Shown piece by piece: positions 7,596 to 14,876 of a DNA stretch of 20,346 bases. Source of the DNA: Competibacteraceae bacterium UBA6584 (GTDB taxonomy: Bacteria > Pseudomonadota > Gammaproteobacteria > Competibacterales > Competibacteraceae); contig DJIW01000116.1 in the NCBI GenBank assembly GCA_002433805.1, positions 5,157 through 25,502 on the forward strand, read 5' to 3'. Under the pieces are notes generated by a model that did not search any database, was not told the origin of the DNA, and saw nothing but the letters and a program-made list of their open reading frames with translations. The position numbers and the translations under genes are program-made. Positions within the stretch are counted from its first letter, which is position 1. Each line of letters opens with the position of its first letter.

Positions 7596-8999
7596 TTAGC
7601 TCCGCCGCCAAATCGTGCCTTGCGCGGAATCTTCGAGCACGATTCCCGCCTCTTGCAACACGGCGCGGATCCGATCGGCCTCGGACCAGTTTCGACCCTT
7701 GCGGGCGGCGGCGCGCTCGTCAATCAAGGCTTCTATCCGCTCCGAGCTATAATGGCTTTCGCCATCGACGGCGGATGCCTCGCCCGCCTCGGCCTGCAAG
7801 TAAGATTCCGTATCCGACTGCAATAAACCAAGCAGGCCGGCCAGATGGCGCAGGCTGGCTCCCAAGCGGACGGCGGCTTCCGGATCTTCGTTGCGCAGCC
7901 GGTTGAGTTCGCGCGCCAAGTCAAACAAAACCGCCAGCGCTTCCGGCGTGTTGAAATCGTCGTCCATCGCGCGCTCGAACCGGACCCGCCATTCCTCCGC
8001 AACGGGCGTTTCCACGACTGGCAACCCCCGCAAGGCCAGATACAGCCGGTCCAAGGACGCCTTGGCGTGATCCAAATTTTCATCGGCGTAATTCAACGGT
8101 CCCCGGTAGTGACTCGCCAGAATGAACAACCGCACCACCTCCGGCCGATAACGCCGCAACACCTCGCGCACGGTGAAAAAATTGCCCAGCGATTTGGACA
8201 TTTTCTCTTCGTTGACCTGAACGAAGCCGTTGTGCATCCAGACGTTCACGTAACGGCGGCCGCTGGCGGCTTCCGATTGGGCGATCTCGTTTTCGTGGTG
8301 GGGAAATTTCAAGTCCATTCCGCCGCCGTGAATGTCGAAATGCTCGCCCAAGCAGCGGGTGGACATCGCCGAACATTCGATATGCCAACCGGGCCGACCG
8401 GTTCCCCACGGCGAAGCCCAACCCGGCTCGCCGGGCTTGGCGGCTTTCCACAACACGAAATCCAGCGGATCGTCCTTGGCCTGCTCGACTTCGACCCGAG
8501 CCCCAGCGCGCAAATCCTCCAGCTTTTTGTTGGCCAAGCGTCCGTAGCGCTCGAAGCGGCTGACATCGTAATAGACATCGCCGCCGCTCCCGACATAGGC
8601 GAATCCCTTATCGATCAAGCGCTCGATCATGGCGATCATCTCGGGCATCGCCCCGGTGGCGCGCGGCTCGTGAGTCGGCGGCACGATGCCGAGCGCGTCC
8701 AGATCTTCGTGCATGGCCTGAATGAAACGCGCGGTCAGCTGATTGAAATCCTCGCCGTTTTCCCGCGCCCGCTGGATGATTTTATCGTCGATATCGGTGA
8801 TGTTGCGGACGTAGGTCACCTCGAAACCCTTGGCGCGCAACCAGCGCGCCACCACGTCGAAAACCACCATTACCCGCGCATGACCCACATGGCAGTAGTC
8901 GTAAACGGTCATGCCGCATACGTACATCCGCGCCTTGCCCGGCTCGATCGGCTGAAAAAGTTCCTTTTGACGGGTCAGGCTATTAAAGATTTGCAACAT
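7596..8999 (-). CDS. cysS: Cysteinyl-tRNA synthetase
   Basis: Class I synthetase that attaches cysteine to tRNA-Cys in the cytosol. The 467 residues contain the HIGH motif as HVGH (37-40), the KMSKS loop at 266-270, and the zinc ligands Cys28, Cys209, His234 and Glu238 that select cysteine, all at the same positions as in the 461-residue E. coli enzyme. The start at 8999 (MLQIFNSLTR) matches the family N-terminus and has GAGAG upstream. It begins 47 bases after the gltX stop codon, with no promoter evident, so the two synthetase genes are probably co-transcribed. The tRNA cluster promoter begins just after its stop. Confidence 0.97.
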   Translation of the reverse strand: MLQIFNSLTRQKELFQPIEPGKARMYVCGMTVYDYCHVGHARVMVVFDVVARWLRAKGFEVTYVRNITDIDDKIIQRARENGEDFNQLTARFIQAMHEDLDALGIVPPTHEPRATGAMPEMIAMIERLIDKGFAYVGSGGDVYYDVSRFERYGRLANKKLEDLRAGARVEVEQAKDDPLDFVLWKAAKPGEPGWASPWGTGRPGWHIECSAMSTRCLGEHFDIHGGGMDLKFPHHENEIAQSEAASGRRYVNVWMHNGFVQVNEEKMSKSLGNFFTVREVLRRYRPEVVRLFILASHYRGPLNYADENLDHAKASLDRLYLALRGLPVVETPVAEEWRVRFERAMDDDFNTPEALAVLFDLARELNRLRNEDPEAAVRLGASLRHLAGLLGLLQSDTESYLQAEAGEASAVDGESHYSSERIEALIDERAAARKGRNWSEADRIRAVLQEAGIVLEDSAQGTIWRRS

Positions 9000-9046
9000 G
9001 CATCAATACTCTCGAAAAGGAAGGCGCGCGATGGGCTCGGGTGAGG

Positions 9047-10453
9047 TCAGCAGCGGGTTTGCAGCCGGCGGCGGACGGTTTCAGGCGGCAGCAGCGCCAG
9101 CAGGCGGGCCAACTCGGGGCCGTGCGTCTCGCCGGTCAGCGCGACCCGCAACGGCATGAATAGCGATTTACCCTTAAGCCCGGTTTGCTGCCGCAGCTCG
9201 GCGACCAGCGGCTGGTAAGCGACGCCGTGCCGGTCGTAGGCCACCAGCGCATGGCCGAAAAACGCGCGGCCGGCTTGCGCAAGGACCGCCTCGCCCTCGG
9301 CCCCTGGCGTCAGGTCTTCACCGAACAGCCGTTCCGCCCAAAAGGCGACATCGGCTGGAAAGCGAATATTGGGCCGGACCGTTTCAATAAACGCCTCGCT
9401 TAACCCGGCGGGCGCGCGCTGTTGCGCCGCCGTTCCCGCCCACGCCCACAATCGTTCCGAAGGCGCGTGCTGGACAGCCTCGCCTTGCCAGTGGAGCAAT
9501 TGCGCTTCGTCGTAGCGAGCCGGAGCGCGGCCCAGATGCTCGGGCGAAAAATTCTCCGCCAATTCATCGGGTTCCATCCAGACGTCGCGCTCGTAAGCAT
9601 GGCCGAGACGCGCCAGATAATTCAGCAAGGCTTCAGGCAGATAGCCGCCGGCGCGCAACTCCCGCACGCTGAGATCGCCCGCGCGCTTGGACAGCGGACC
9701 GCCGTCGGGTCCGACGATCAGCGCCAGATGGCCGTAACGGGGCGCGGGCAACTCCAGCGCCTCCAGCAGCAGCAACTGACGGGGCGTGTTGGCCAGATGG
9801 TCCTCGCCGCGCAAGACGTGGGTGATCGCCATCAGCGCGTCGTCCACCGCATTGGCGAAAAAAAACTGCGGCGTGCCGTCGGCCCGGCGGATGACAAAAT
9901 CGCCGATATCGTCGCTGGCGAACCGCTGCGCCCCGCGCACCAGATCGGTGAATTCGACCGTTCGGCCCGCCGGCACGTGAAAGCGCAGCGTCGGCGATAT
10001 ACCGCGTTCGAGGCGGGCGCGGCGTTCGGCCTCGCTCAAGCGGGCGCAGGTTCCGGTATAGCGCGGCGGCCGACCGGCCGTCAGCTGCGCCTTGCGGCTC
10101 AAAGCCAGTTCGCCCGGCGTGCAAAAGCACGGATACACTCGTCCCGCCGCTTCCAGGCGCTGGTAAAACCGCGCATAAACCGTCGACCGTTCCGATTGCG
10201 CGTAGGGCGCTTGCGGCCCGCCGACTTCCGGCCCTTCCTGCCAATCCAGACCCAGCCAGCGCAAATCCTCCCGCAAGGCTTCCACGTATTCGGGACGGCT
10301 GCGCTCCCGGTCGGTATCCTCAATGCGCAACAAGAACCGACCCGAGCAGCGCCGGGCCAGCAGCGCGTTGAACAGGGCGGTCCGGACGTTGCCCAGATGG
10401 AGCAAACCCGTGGGACTGGGGGCAAATCGGGTTTTGATGTTTTCGGTGCTCAT
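9047..10453 (-). CDS. gltX: Glutamyl-tRNA synthetase
   Basis: Class I synthetase that charges tRNA with glutamate. The 468 residues show the HIGH motif as HLGN (19-22), the LLRIEDTD segment (41-48), and the KMSKS loop as LSKRAG (254-259), which identify GluRS rather than GlnRS. The zinc insertion retains Cys109, Cys111 and Cys136, but the fourth ligand, His127 in E. coli, aligns with Arg138. The start MSTENIKTRF at 10453 is preferred over an upstream GTG because it gives the family length; it has no clear ribosome-binding site. In Pseudomonas the gene between ppiB and cysS is glnS, as I recall. If this genome lacks glnS or carries a second gltX, this copy could charge tRNA-Gln for amidation; that is inference only. 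Confidence 0.93.
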   Translation of the reverse strand: MSTENIKTRFAPSPTGLLHLGNVRTALFNALLARRCSGRFLLRIEDTDRERSRPEYVEALREDLRWLGLDWQEGPEVGGPQAPYAQSERSTVYARFYQRLEAAGRVYPCFCTPGELALSRKAQLTAGRPPRYTGTCARLSEAERRARLERGISPTLRFHVPAGRTVEFTDLVRGAQRFASDDIGDFVIRRADGTPQFFFANAVDDALMAITHVLRGEDHLANTPRQLLLLEALELPAPRYGHLALIVGPDGGPLSKRAGDLSVRELRAGGYLPEALLNYLARLGHAYERDVWMEPDELAENFSPEHLGRAPARYDEAQLLHWQGEAVQHAPSERLWAWAGTAAQQRAPAGLSEAFIETVRPNIRFPADVAFWAERLFGEDLTPGAEGEAVLAQAGRAFFGHALVAYDRHGVAYQPLVAELRQQTGLKGKSLFMPLRVALTGETHGPELARLLALLPPETVRRRLQTRC

Positions 10454-10515
10454 AGGGAAATCATGGTAACGGAAAGCGCCAGCGGTCACCAAATATGGCG
10501 GGGCGCGTTATCTCT

Positions 10516-10544
10516 GAACTATCATCCTGCATTGATCTTTTCAA
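10516..10544 (-). promoter_or_regulatory. Possible promoter for gltX-cysS
   Basis: On the minus strand TTGAAA (10544-10539) is separated by 17 bases from TAGTTC (10521-10516), which is preceded by a TGA extended -10 element. The -10 box is poor, so this is tentative. It lies in the 108-base gap between the divergent gltX and ppiA genes, where promoters for both directions must lie unless transcription enters from further away. I found no convincing plus-strand promoter. Confidence 0.28.
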
Positions 10545-10561
10545 CCAGGACCTATTTCATC

Positions 10562-11194
10562 ATGCAAATTCGACTCCCGATACTGGCCGCCGCCGTCCTC
10601 AGCCTGCTCGGCGCGGTCGCTCAAGCCGGCCCCCAGGTGCGGATGGAAACCAGCCTCGGCCCGATTACCTTGGAATTGGCCGCCGACAAAGCGCCCAAGA
10701 CCGTCGAAAACTTTCTTGCTTACGCCCGCGAAGGCTTTTATAACGGCACAGTTTTCCATCGGGTCATCGACGGCTTCATGATTCAGGGCGGCGGCTTCAC
10801 CGGCGATTTCCAGCAGAAGCCGACCCGCGCGCCGGTCGCCAACGAAGCGGACAACGGCCTTAAGAACCTGCGGGGCAGCATCGCCATGGCGCGCACCTCC
10901 GACCCGCAATCCGCCACCGCGCAATTCTTCATCAACGTCAAGGATAACGCCGCCTTGGATTACCGTTCGGCCACGCCGCAGGGTTGGGGTTATGCAGTGT
11001 TCGGCAAGGTCATCGACGGAATGGAGACCGTCGATAAAATCCGCAAGGTCGCCACCGGTTCCGGCGGACCCGGCGGCGGCTTCTCCGACGTGCCCACCAC
11101 GCCGATCACCATCAAGACGGTGGAGATTTTAGCCGGCTCCACTCCCGCTCCCGCCGCCGCGCCTGCGGCGGCCGACGCGCCGAAGAAACCTTAA
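10562..11194 (+). CDS. ppiA: Exported cyclophilin-type peptidyl-prolyl isomerase
   Basis: Catalyses cis-trans isomerisation of prolyl bonds, probably in the periplasm. The 210 residues begin with a signal peptide (1-22): a short positive start, a hydrophobic core and an AQA cleavage site before Gly23. The cyclophilin domain (about 25-192) holds the catalytic Arg67 in FHRVI, the FMIQGGGF segment (72-79), the ATAQFFINVKDN core (118-129) and the GWGYAVFGKV strand. A short Ala/Pro tail with two lysines ends the protein. The frame is open far upstream, antisense to gltX, but the ATG at 10562 opens the signal peptide and is the clear start. It is divergent from gltX and 29 bases ahead of ppiB, its cytosolic paralogue. 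Confidence 0.92.
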   Translation: MQIRLPILAAAVLSLLGAVAQAGPQVRMETSLGPITLELAADKAPKTVENFLAYAREGFYNGTVFHRVIDGFMIQGGGFTGDFQQKPTRAPVANEADNGLKNLRGSIAMARTSDPQSATAQFFINVKDNAALDYRSATPQGWGYAVFGKVIDGMETVDKIRKVATGSGGPGGGFSDVPTTPITIKTVEILAGSTPAPAAAPAAADAPKKP

Positions 11195-11223
11195 AATAAC
11201 CGTTCGATAGCGAGTCCATCATC

Positions 11224-11721
11224 ATGGTCAAATTACATACTTCACTGGGCATCATCAGCCTCGAACTCGTCTCCGCCAGCGCGCCGGCCACCGTCGCCAA
11301 TTTTTTGCAATACGTCCGCGACGGCTTTTACGACGGGACCATTTTCCATCGCGTCATCCCTAATTTCATGATTCAAGGCGGCGGTCTCGGCCCTGGCATG
11401 ACCGAAAAAACCACCCGTGCGCCGATCCGCAACGAGGCCGATAACGGGCTTAAAAATCAGGTGGGCGCCATCGCCATGGCGCGCACCGCCGACCCGCACT
11501 CCGCCACCGCGCAGTTCTTCATTAACGTTAAAAACAACGATTTTCTCGACCACCGCACCCCGACCAATCAAGGCTGGGGTTATTGCGTGTTCGGGCGGGT
11601 CACCGACGGAATGGATGTGGTGCACGCCATCGCCAAGGCGCCGACCACCAGCCGGAAAGGCCATCAAGATGTGCCCGTGGACGATGTGATCATCACCAAG
11701 GCCGAAATCGTCGGCGAGTAG
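11224..11721 (+). CDS. ppiB: Cytosolic cyclophilin-type peptidyl-prolyl isomerase
   Basis: A 165-residue cyclophilin without a signal peptide, equal in length to E. coli PpiB (164). Catalytic Arg43 lies in FHRVI, followed by NFMIQGGG (47-54), ATAQFFINVKNN and GWGYCVFGRV. It is closely similar to the upstream ppiA domain in the same motifs, so the pair looks like an old duplication or at least paralogues kept in tandem. Its stop codon is six bases before lpxH, the ppiB-lpxH order also known in Pseudomonas, so the genes are likely in one operon. Confidence 0.95.
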   Translation: MVKLHTSLGIISLELVSASAPATVANFLQYVRDGFYDGTIFHRVIPNFMIQGGGLGPGMTEKTTRAPIRNEADNGLKNQVGAIAMARTADPHSATAQFFINVKNNDFLDHRTPTNQGWGYCVFGRVTDGMDVVHAIAKAPTTSRKGHQDVPVDDVIITKAEIVGE

Positions 11722-11727
11722 GCGCTC

Positions 11728-12471
11728 ATGACGACGGTCTTCATTTCCGACCTGCACCTCGATCCGGCGCGTCCGGAGACCACGGCTCACTTCCTGGTCT
11801 TCCTGGAGCAGCACGCCCGCCGCGCCGAGCGCTTATATATCTTGGGCGACCTCTTTGAGGCGTGGATCGGAGATGATGACGACGCCGCATTGGGACTTCA
11901 GGTGGTCGGGGCTTTGCGGAACCTGACGGACGCCGGCCTTCCGGTGTTTTTTCTTCACGGTAACCGCGATTTTTTGATCGGCGACCGCTTCGCCGAGGCC
12001 AGCGGCGTTCGCTTGCTGCCGGAAACCGAGCTCATCGATTTATACGGCGAAGCCGTGCTGCTGTTGCACGGCGACACCCTATGCACCGACGATCTGGAGT
12101 ATCAAGCCTTTCGCGCGCAGGTTCGCGATCCGCTCTGGCAAACCCGCACGCTGGCGTTGCCGCTGGCCCAACGGCGCGCGCTGGCGAGTCAGTTGCGCGA
12201 AACCAGCCGCCAGGCCATGGGACAAAAAGCGGCCGATATCATGGACGTCAATCCCGCGGCGGTGGAGCGAGCCCTGAGAGCGCGCGGCGTCCGGCGCATG
12301 ATCCACGGCCACACCCATCGGCCGGCCGTTCACGACTGGACGCTCGACGGCCTGTCGGCGCGCCGGGCGGTGCTCGGCGACTGGTACGGCCCAGCGGGGA
12401 CCGTGCTGTGGTGCGACGGTGGCGGCTGGCGGCTGGAGTCTTTTCCCGCGACGGCCAGTTCGAACCGATGA
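11728..12471 (+). CDS. lpxH: UDP-2,3-diacylglucosamine diphosphatase LpxH
   Basis: Hydrolyses UDP-2,3-diacylglucosamine to lipid X and UMP, the fourth step of lipid A synthesis, at the inner face of the cytoplasmic membrane. The 247 residues have the calcineurin-like metal ligands Asp8 and His10 (DLHL), Asp41 (GDLFE), Asn79 (GNRD), His114 (HGD), His195 and His197 (HGHTH), at the positions found in E. coli LpxH. It starts six bases after ppiB and its TGA overlaps the ATG of the DUF1249 gene by ATGA, showing translational coupling. It implies a Gram-negative host with ordinary lipid A. Confidence 0.96.
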   Translation: MTTVFISDLHLDPARPETTAHFLVFLEQHARRAERLYILGDLFEAWIGDDDDAALGLQVVGALRNLTDAGLPVFFLHGNRDFLIGDRFAEASGVRLLPETELIDLYGEAVLLLHGDTLCTDDLEYQAFRAQVRDPLWQTRTLALPLAQRRALASQLRETSRQAMGQKAADIMDVNPAAVERALRARGVRRMIHGHTHRPAVHDWTLDGLSARRAVLGDWYGPAGTVLWCDGGGWRLESFPATASSNR

Positions 12472-12980
12472 TTTTGCTCTCTCCAGTTCACCTGCCCTCG
12501 CTGACCCGGACCGATCCGGGCACTTTTCCTGCCTTAATGGATCTGTACGAGTGCAATTACATCAATATCCGCCGGTTGATCCCGGTCATGCCGCAACGGC
12601 CGGTCGCGCTGAGCTCGCGGATACCCGATGGCTTAGCCTTGCATTTCCGGTTGCTCGAACGCTTTCGCTACACCAGCGAAATGAGTTTGACCTATTGGTT
12701 CGGCGATGGGGACCAGGGTTTTGCCGAGCCCGATTTACGGATTCGCGTCTACCATGACGCGCGCATGGCCGAAGTGTTGAACGGCCAGCCGCGCCGTCTT
12801 CCCGCTTTCGACGCCGAGGCGCTTCACTGTCAAACCGCAAACAGCGTCTCACTGCTCCAGCGTTGGAAAATTAACCGATTTCTCTTTAAATGGCTGAATT
12901 ACTGCCTGCGCCAGGGCCACCGTTTTCAACAACCTCTGTCCTTACCCAACTCAATTCCCCCATCCGTCCATAAAATTTAA
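12468..12980 (+). CDS. DUF1249 (YqiB-like) family protein of unknown function
   Basis: A 170-residue soluble protein. The segment around residues 23-40 (LMDLYECNYINIRRLIPV) and the following ALHFRLLERFRYTSEMSL stretch match the DUF1249/YqiB family as I recall it; no function is established. It is somewhat longer than the usual 140-150 residues owing to a C-terminal extension. The ATG overlaps the lpxH stop codon as ATGA. In E. coli the family member lies beside cpdA and nudF, not lpxH, so the neighbourhood differs. No terminator is seen after the stop; the iscR promoter begins 17-20 bases downstream. Confidence 0.8.
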   Translation: MILLSPVHLPSLTRTDPGTFPALMDLYECNYINIRRLIPVMPQRPVALSSRIPDGLALHFRLLERFRYTSEMSLTYWFGDGDQGFAEPDLRIRVYHDARMAEVLNGQPRRLPAFDAEALHCQTANSVSLLQRWKINRFLFKWLNYCLRQGHRFQQPLSLPNSIPPSVHKI

Positions 12981-12996
12981 CCCGGTTTGCGTTCGA

Positions 12997-13021
12997 ATAA
13001 TTGACTAGCGTTGTCGGTTAA
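12997..13021 (+). promoter_or_regulatory. IscR type 1-like operator
   Basis: The 25 bases compare well with the known type 1 IscR consensus ATASYYGACTRWWWYAGTCRRSTAT: ATA, YY, GACT, R, Y, GTC and RR all match, with mismatches mainly in the central WWW and at one position of AGTC. The site overlaps the -35 box of the iscR promoter, the arrangement expected for repression by [2Fe-2S]-IscR. Recognition is by eye against the recalled consensus. Confidence 0.6.
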
Positions 13022-13029
13022 TCTATTTT
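13001..13029 (+). promoter_or_regulatory. Promoter of iscR-iscS operon
   Basis: TTGACT (13001-13006) is separated by 17 bases from TATTTT (13024-13029). The expected start is near 13036, about 50 bases before the iscR ATG. The IscR-like operator covers the -35 box, and a second partial IscR match lies over and after the -10 box. Confidence 0.65.
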
Positions 13030-13050
13030 CCATAGTTAATAGTCTGGAAT
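13026..13050 (+). promoter_or_regulatory. Second, weaker IscR-like half-site
   Basis: The right half reads TAGTC-TGGAAT, close to YAGTCRRSTAT, while the left half matches poorly. It overlaps the start of the transcript. E. coli iscR is controlled through more than one IscR site, so a second site here is plausible but not secure. Confidence 0.3.
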
Positions 13051-13086
13051 TCGTTGCCGATCAACACTAGCAGTAGGGTCATGTTT

Positions 13087-13581
13087 ATGAGACTTTCCAC
13101 GAAAGGTCGATATGCAGTTACCGCCATGATGCATTTGGCGATTCATGACCGATACGGTCCCGTCACTTTGGCGGAAATTTCCCAATGCCAGGGGATCTCT
13201 CTGTCCTATTTGGAGCAACTGTTCGCCAAATTGCGCAAGCGCAGCTTGGTCGAAGGCGTGCGCGGTCCGGGCGGCGGCTACCGTCTGGCCCGGTTTCCCG
13301 ATCAGATCACGGTTGCCGACATCATCAGCGCGGTCGACGAACGATTGGATGCGACCCGTTGTTTCGGTCACGAAAATTGCCAGGAAGGCCGGCGGTGTCT
13401 GACCCACGAACTGTGGACCGATCTCAGCCGCCAGATTTTCACTTTCCTGGAAGGGATCACGCTGGCGCAATTCGTCGAACGGCCGGCGGTCTGCGAGGTC
13501 GTGCGCCGCCAGAACACCACGCGCAGCAGGCGCGAGCGCAATCCCAGCGCGCCGATCTCGATCCCCATCGCGGTCGTGTGA
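13087..13581 (+). CDS. iscR: Fe-S cluster-sensing transcription factor IscR
   Basis: Rrf2-family regulator that binds a [2Fe-2S] cluster and controls Fe-S assembly genes. The 164 residues start MRLSTKGRYAVTAM with the winged-helix domain (recognition region GISLSYLEQLFAKLR at 37-51, wing VRGPGGGYRL at 58-67). Cluster ligands Cys92, Cys98, Cys104 and His107 are present at exactly the E. coli numbering. An ATG at 13081 is possible, but AGTAGGG sits correctly only for the ATG at 13087. It heads an operon with a cysteine desulfurase 19 bases downstream. The residues after about 140 are a variable basic tail. Confidence 0.96.
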   Translation: MRLSTKGRYAVTAMMHLAIHDRYGPVTLAEISQCQGISLSYLEQLFAKLRKRSLVEGVRGPGGGYRLARFPDQITVADIISAVDERLDATRCFGHENCQEGRRCLTHELWTDLSRQIFTFLEGITLAQFVERPAVCEVVRRQNTTRSRRERNPSAPISIPIAVV

Positions 13582-13600
13582 GCGTTTGCATGATGGCCTG

Positions 13601-14824
13601 ATGCGGTTGCCTGTCTACCTGGACTACGCCGCAACCACGCCGGTCGATCCGAGGGTGGCGGATCTACTCGGTCGCTGTTTGACCCAAGACGGTCTGTTTG
13701 GCAACCCCTCTTCCAGCACCCATCACTTCGGCCGACGCGCCGCCGAAGCGGTCGAAACCGCTCGGGGACAGGTCGCCGCCCTGCTTCACGCCGATGCCCG
13801 CGAAATCGTTTGGACTTCGGGCGCGACCGAATCCAACAATTTGGCTTTAAGGGGCGTCATGCGCGCTCACCGTCGCCGGGGCCGCCATCTGATCACGAGT
13901 AAAACCGAACACAAAGCGGTGCTCGACGTTTGTCGCGGGTTGGAGCAGGACGGTTGTTCGGTCACCTATCTGGATCCCGAACCTGACGGGTCCATCACCC
14001 TCGAACGCTTGGCGGACGCGCTGCGGCCCGACACTCTTTTAGTGTCCTTGATGCACGTCAATAACGAAACCGGCGTGGTGCAGGATTTAGAAGCGGTCGG
14101 CGCGCTGACTCGCTCGCGGGGTATTTTGTTGCACGTCGACGCCGCGCAAAGCGCCGGCAAGCTGCCCATCGATCTGAGCGCCTCCGCTATCGATCTCATG
14201 AGCCTCAGCGCGCACAAACTATACGGTCCCAAAGGCGTCGGCGCGCTGTTCGCGCGGCAGCGACCGCATCAGGTGCGCCTGGAACCTCTATTGCGCGGCG
14301 GCGGACAGGAACGCGGTTTGCGCGCTGGCACCTTGGCGGTCCACCAGATCGTCGCCATGGGTGAGGCTTGCCGGATCGCGCGCGTTGAAATGGATCACGA
14401 TCAAAGCCGCCTCCAAGCTTTACGCGACCGCCTATGGCAAGGATTGGCCCACTTGGGGGCCGTGATCCTGAACGGACATCCGCGGCGGTATTGGCCAGGC
14501 ATTCTCAACCTCAGCTTTTCAGGCGTCGCCGCTGAAGCCTTGCTGGCGGATTTGCCCGAAATTGCCCTCGCCACCGGCTCCGCCTGCGCCTCCGCGAGCG
14601 CGCAAGCCTCGCACGTCCTGCGCGCCATGGGTTGCGACGCCGCGCGCTCGCGCGGCGCGATCCGCTTCAGTCTGGGCCGTTTCACCACTGCGGCGGAAAT
14701 CGATTACACCGTTCAGGCGGTCGGCGCGGCCGTCGCGCGCCTGCGGGCGCTGTCGCCATTTTGGCCGAGCGGCAACCTCGAATCTCTTTCCGTCGATTGG
14801 GGAGCGCCCGCGCGGACGGGCTAA
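13601..14824 (+). CDS. iscS: Cysteine desulfurase, IscS-like
   Basis: PLP enzyme that takes sulfur from cysteine, leaving alanine, and passes it to Fe-S scaffolds or tRNA-thiolating proteins. The 407 residues carry His104 (TEHKAVLD), Asp180 and Gln183 (HVDAAQ), the PLP lysine Lys206 (SAHKLYGPKG) and the catalytic Cys329 in the loop GSACASASAQASH. These are class I (IscS/NifS) features and the length fits E. coli IscS (404). The C-terminus SPFWPSGN...VDWGAP resembles the end of IscS that contacts IscU. The ATG at 13601 is chosen because the family begins M-x-LPxYLDYAATTP; its ribosome-binding site is weak. It follows iscR, but no iscU or iscA comes after it. Confidence 0.93.
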   Translation: MRLPVYLDYAATTPVDPRVADLLGRCLTQDGLFGNPSSSTHHFGRRAAEAVETARGQVAALLHADAREIVWTSGATESNNLALRGVMRAHRRRGRHLITSKTEHKAVLDVCRGLEQDGCSVTYLDPEPDGSITLERLADALRPDTLLVSLMHVNNETGVVQDLEAVGALTRSRGILLHVDAAQSAGKLPIDLSASAIDLMSLSAHKLYGPKGVGALFARQRPHQVRLEPLLRGGGQERGLRAGTLAVHQIVAMGEACRIARVEMDHDQSRLQALRDRLWQGLAHLGAVILNGHPRRYWPGILNLSFSGVAAEALLADLPEIALATGSACASASAQASHVLRAMGCDAARSRGAIRFSLGRFTTAAEIDYTVQAVGAAVARLRALSPFWPSGNLESLSVDWGAPARTG

Positions 14825-14876
14825 AACTCCAGCCAGCGCCGGACGGCTGATTCCTAAACCTGCGGAGCGATTGCCG

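Noticed and set aside
9422..10561. Long plus-strand open frame antisense to gltX, continuous with ppiA
   Set aside because: It is the mirror of the gltX coding sequence at high GC. The part before 10562 has no family motifs, while gltX is certain and the ppiA signal peptide starts cleanly at 10562.
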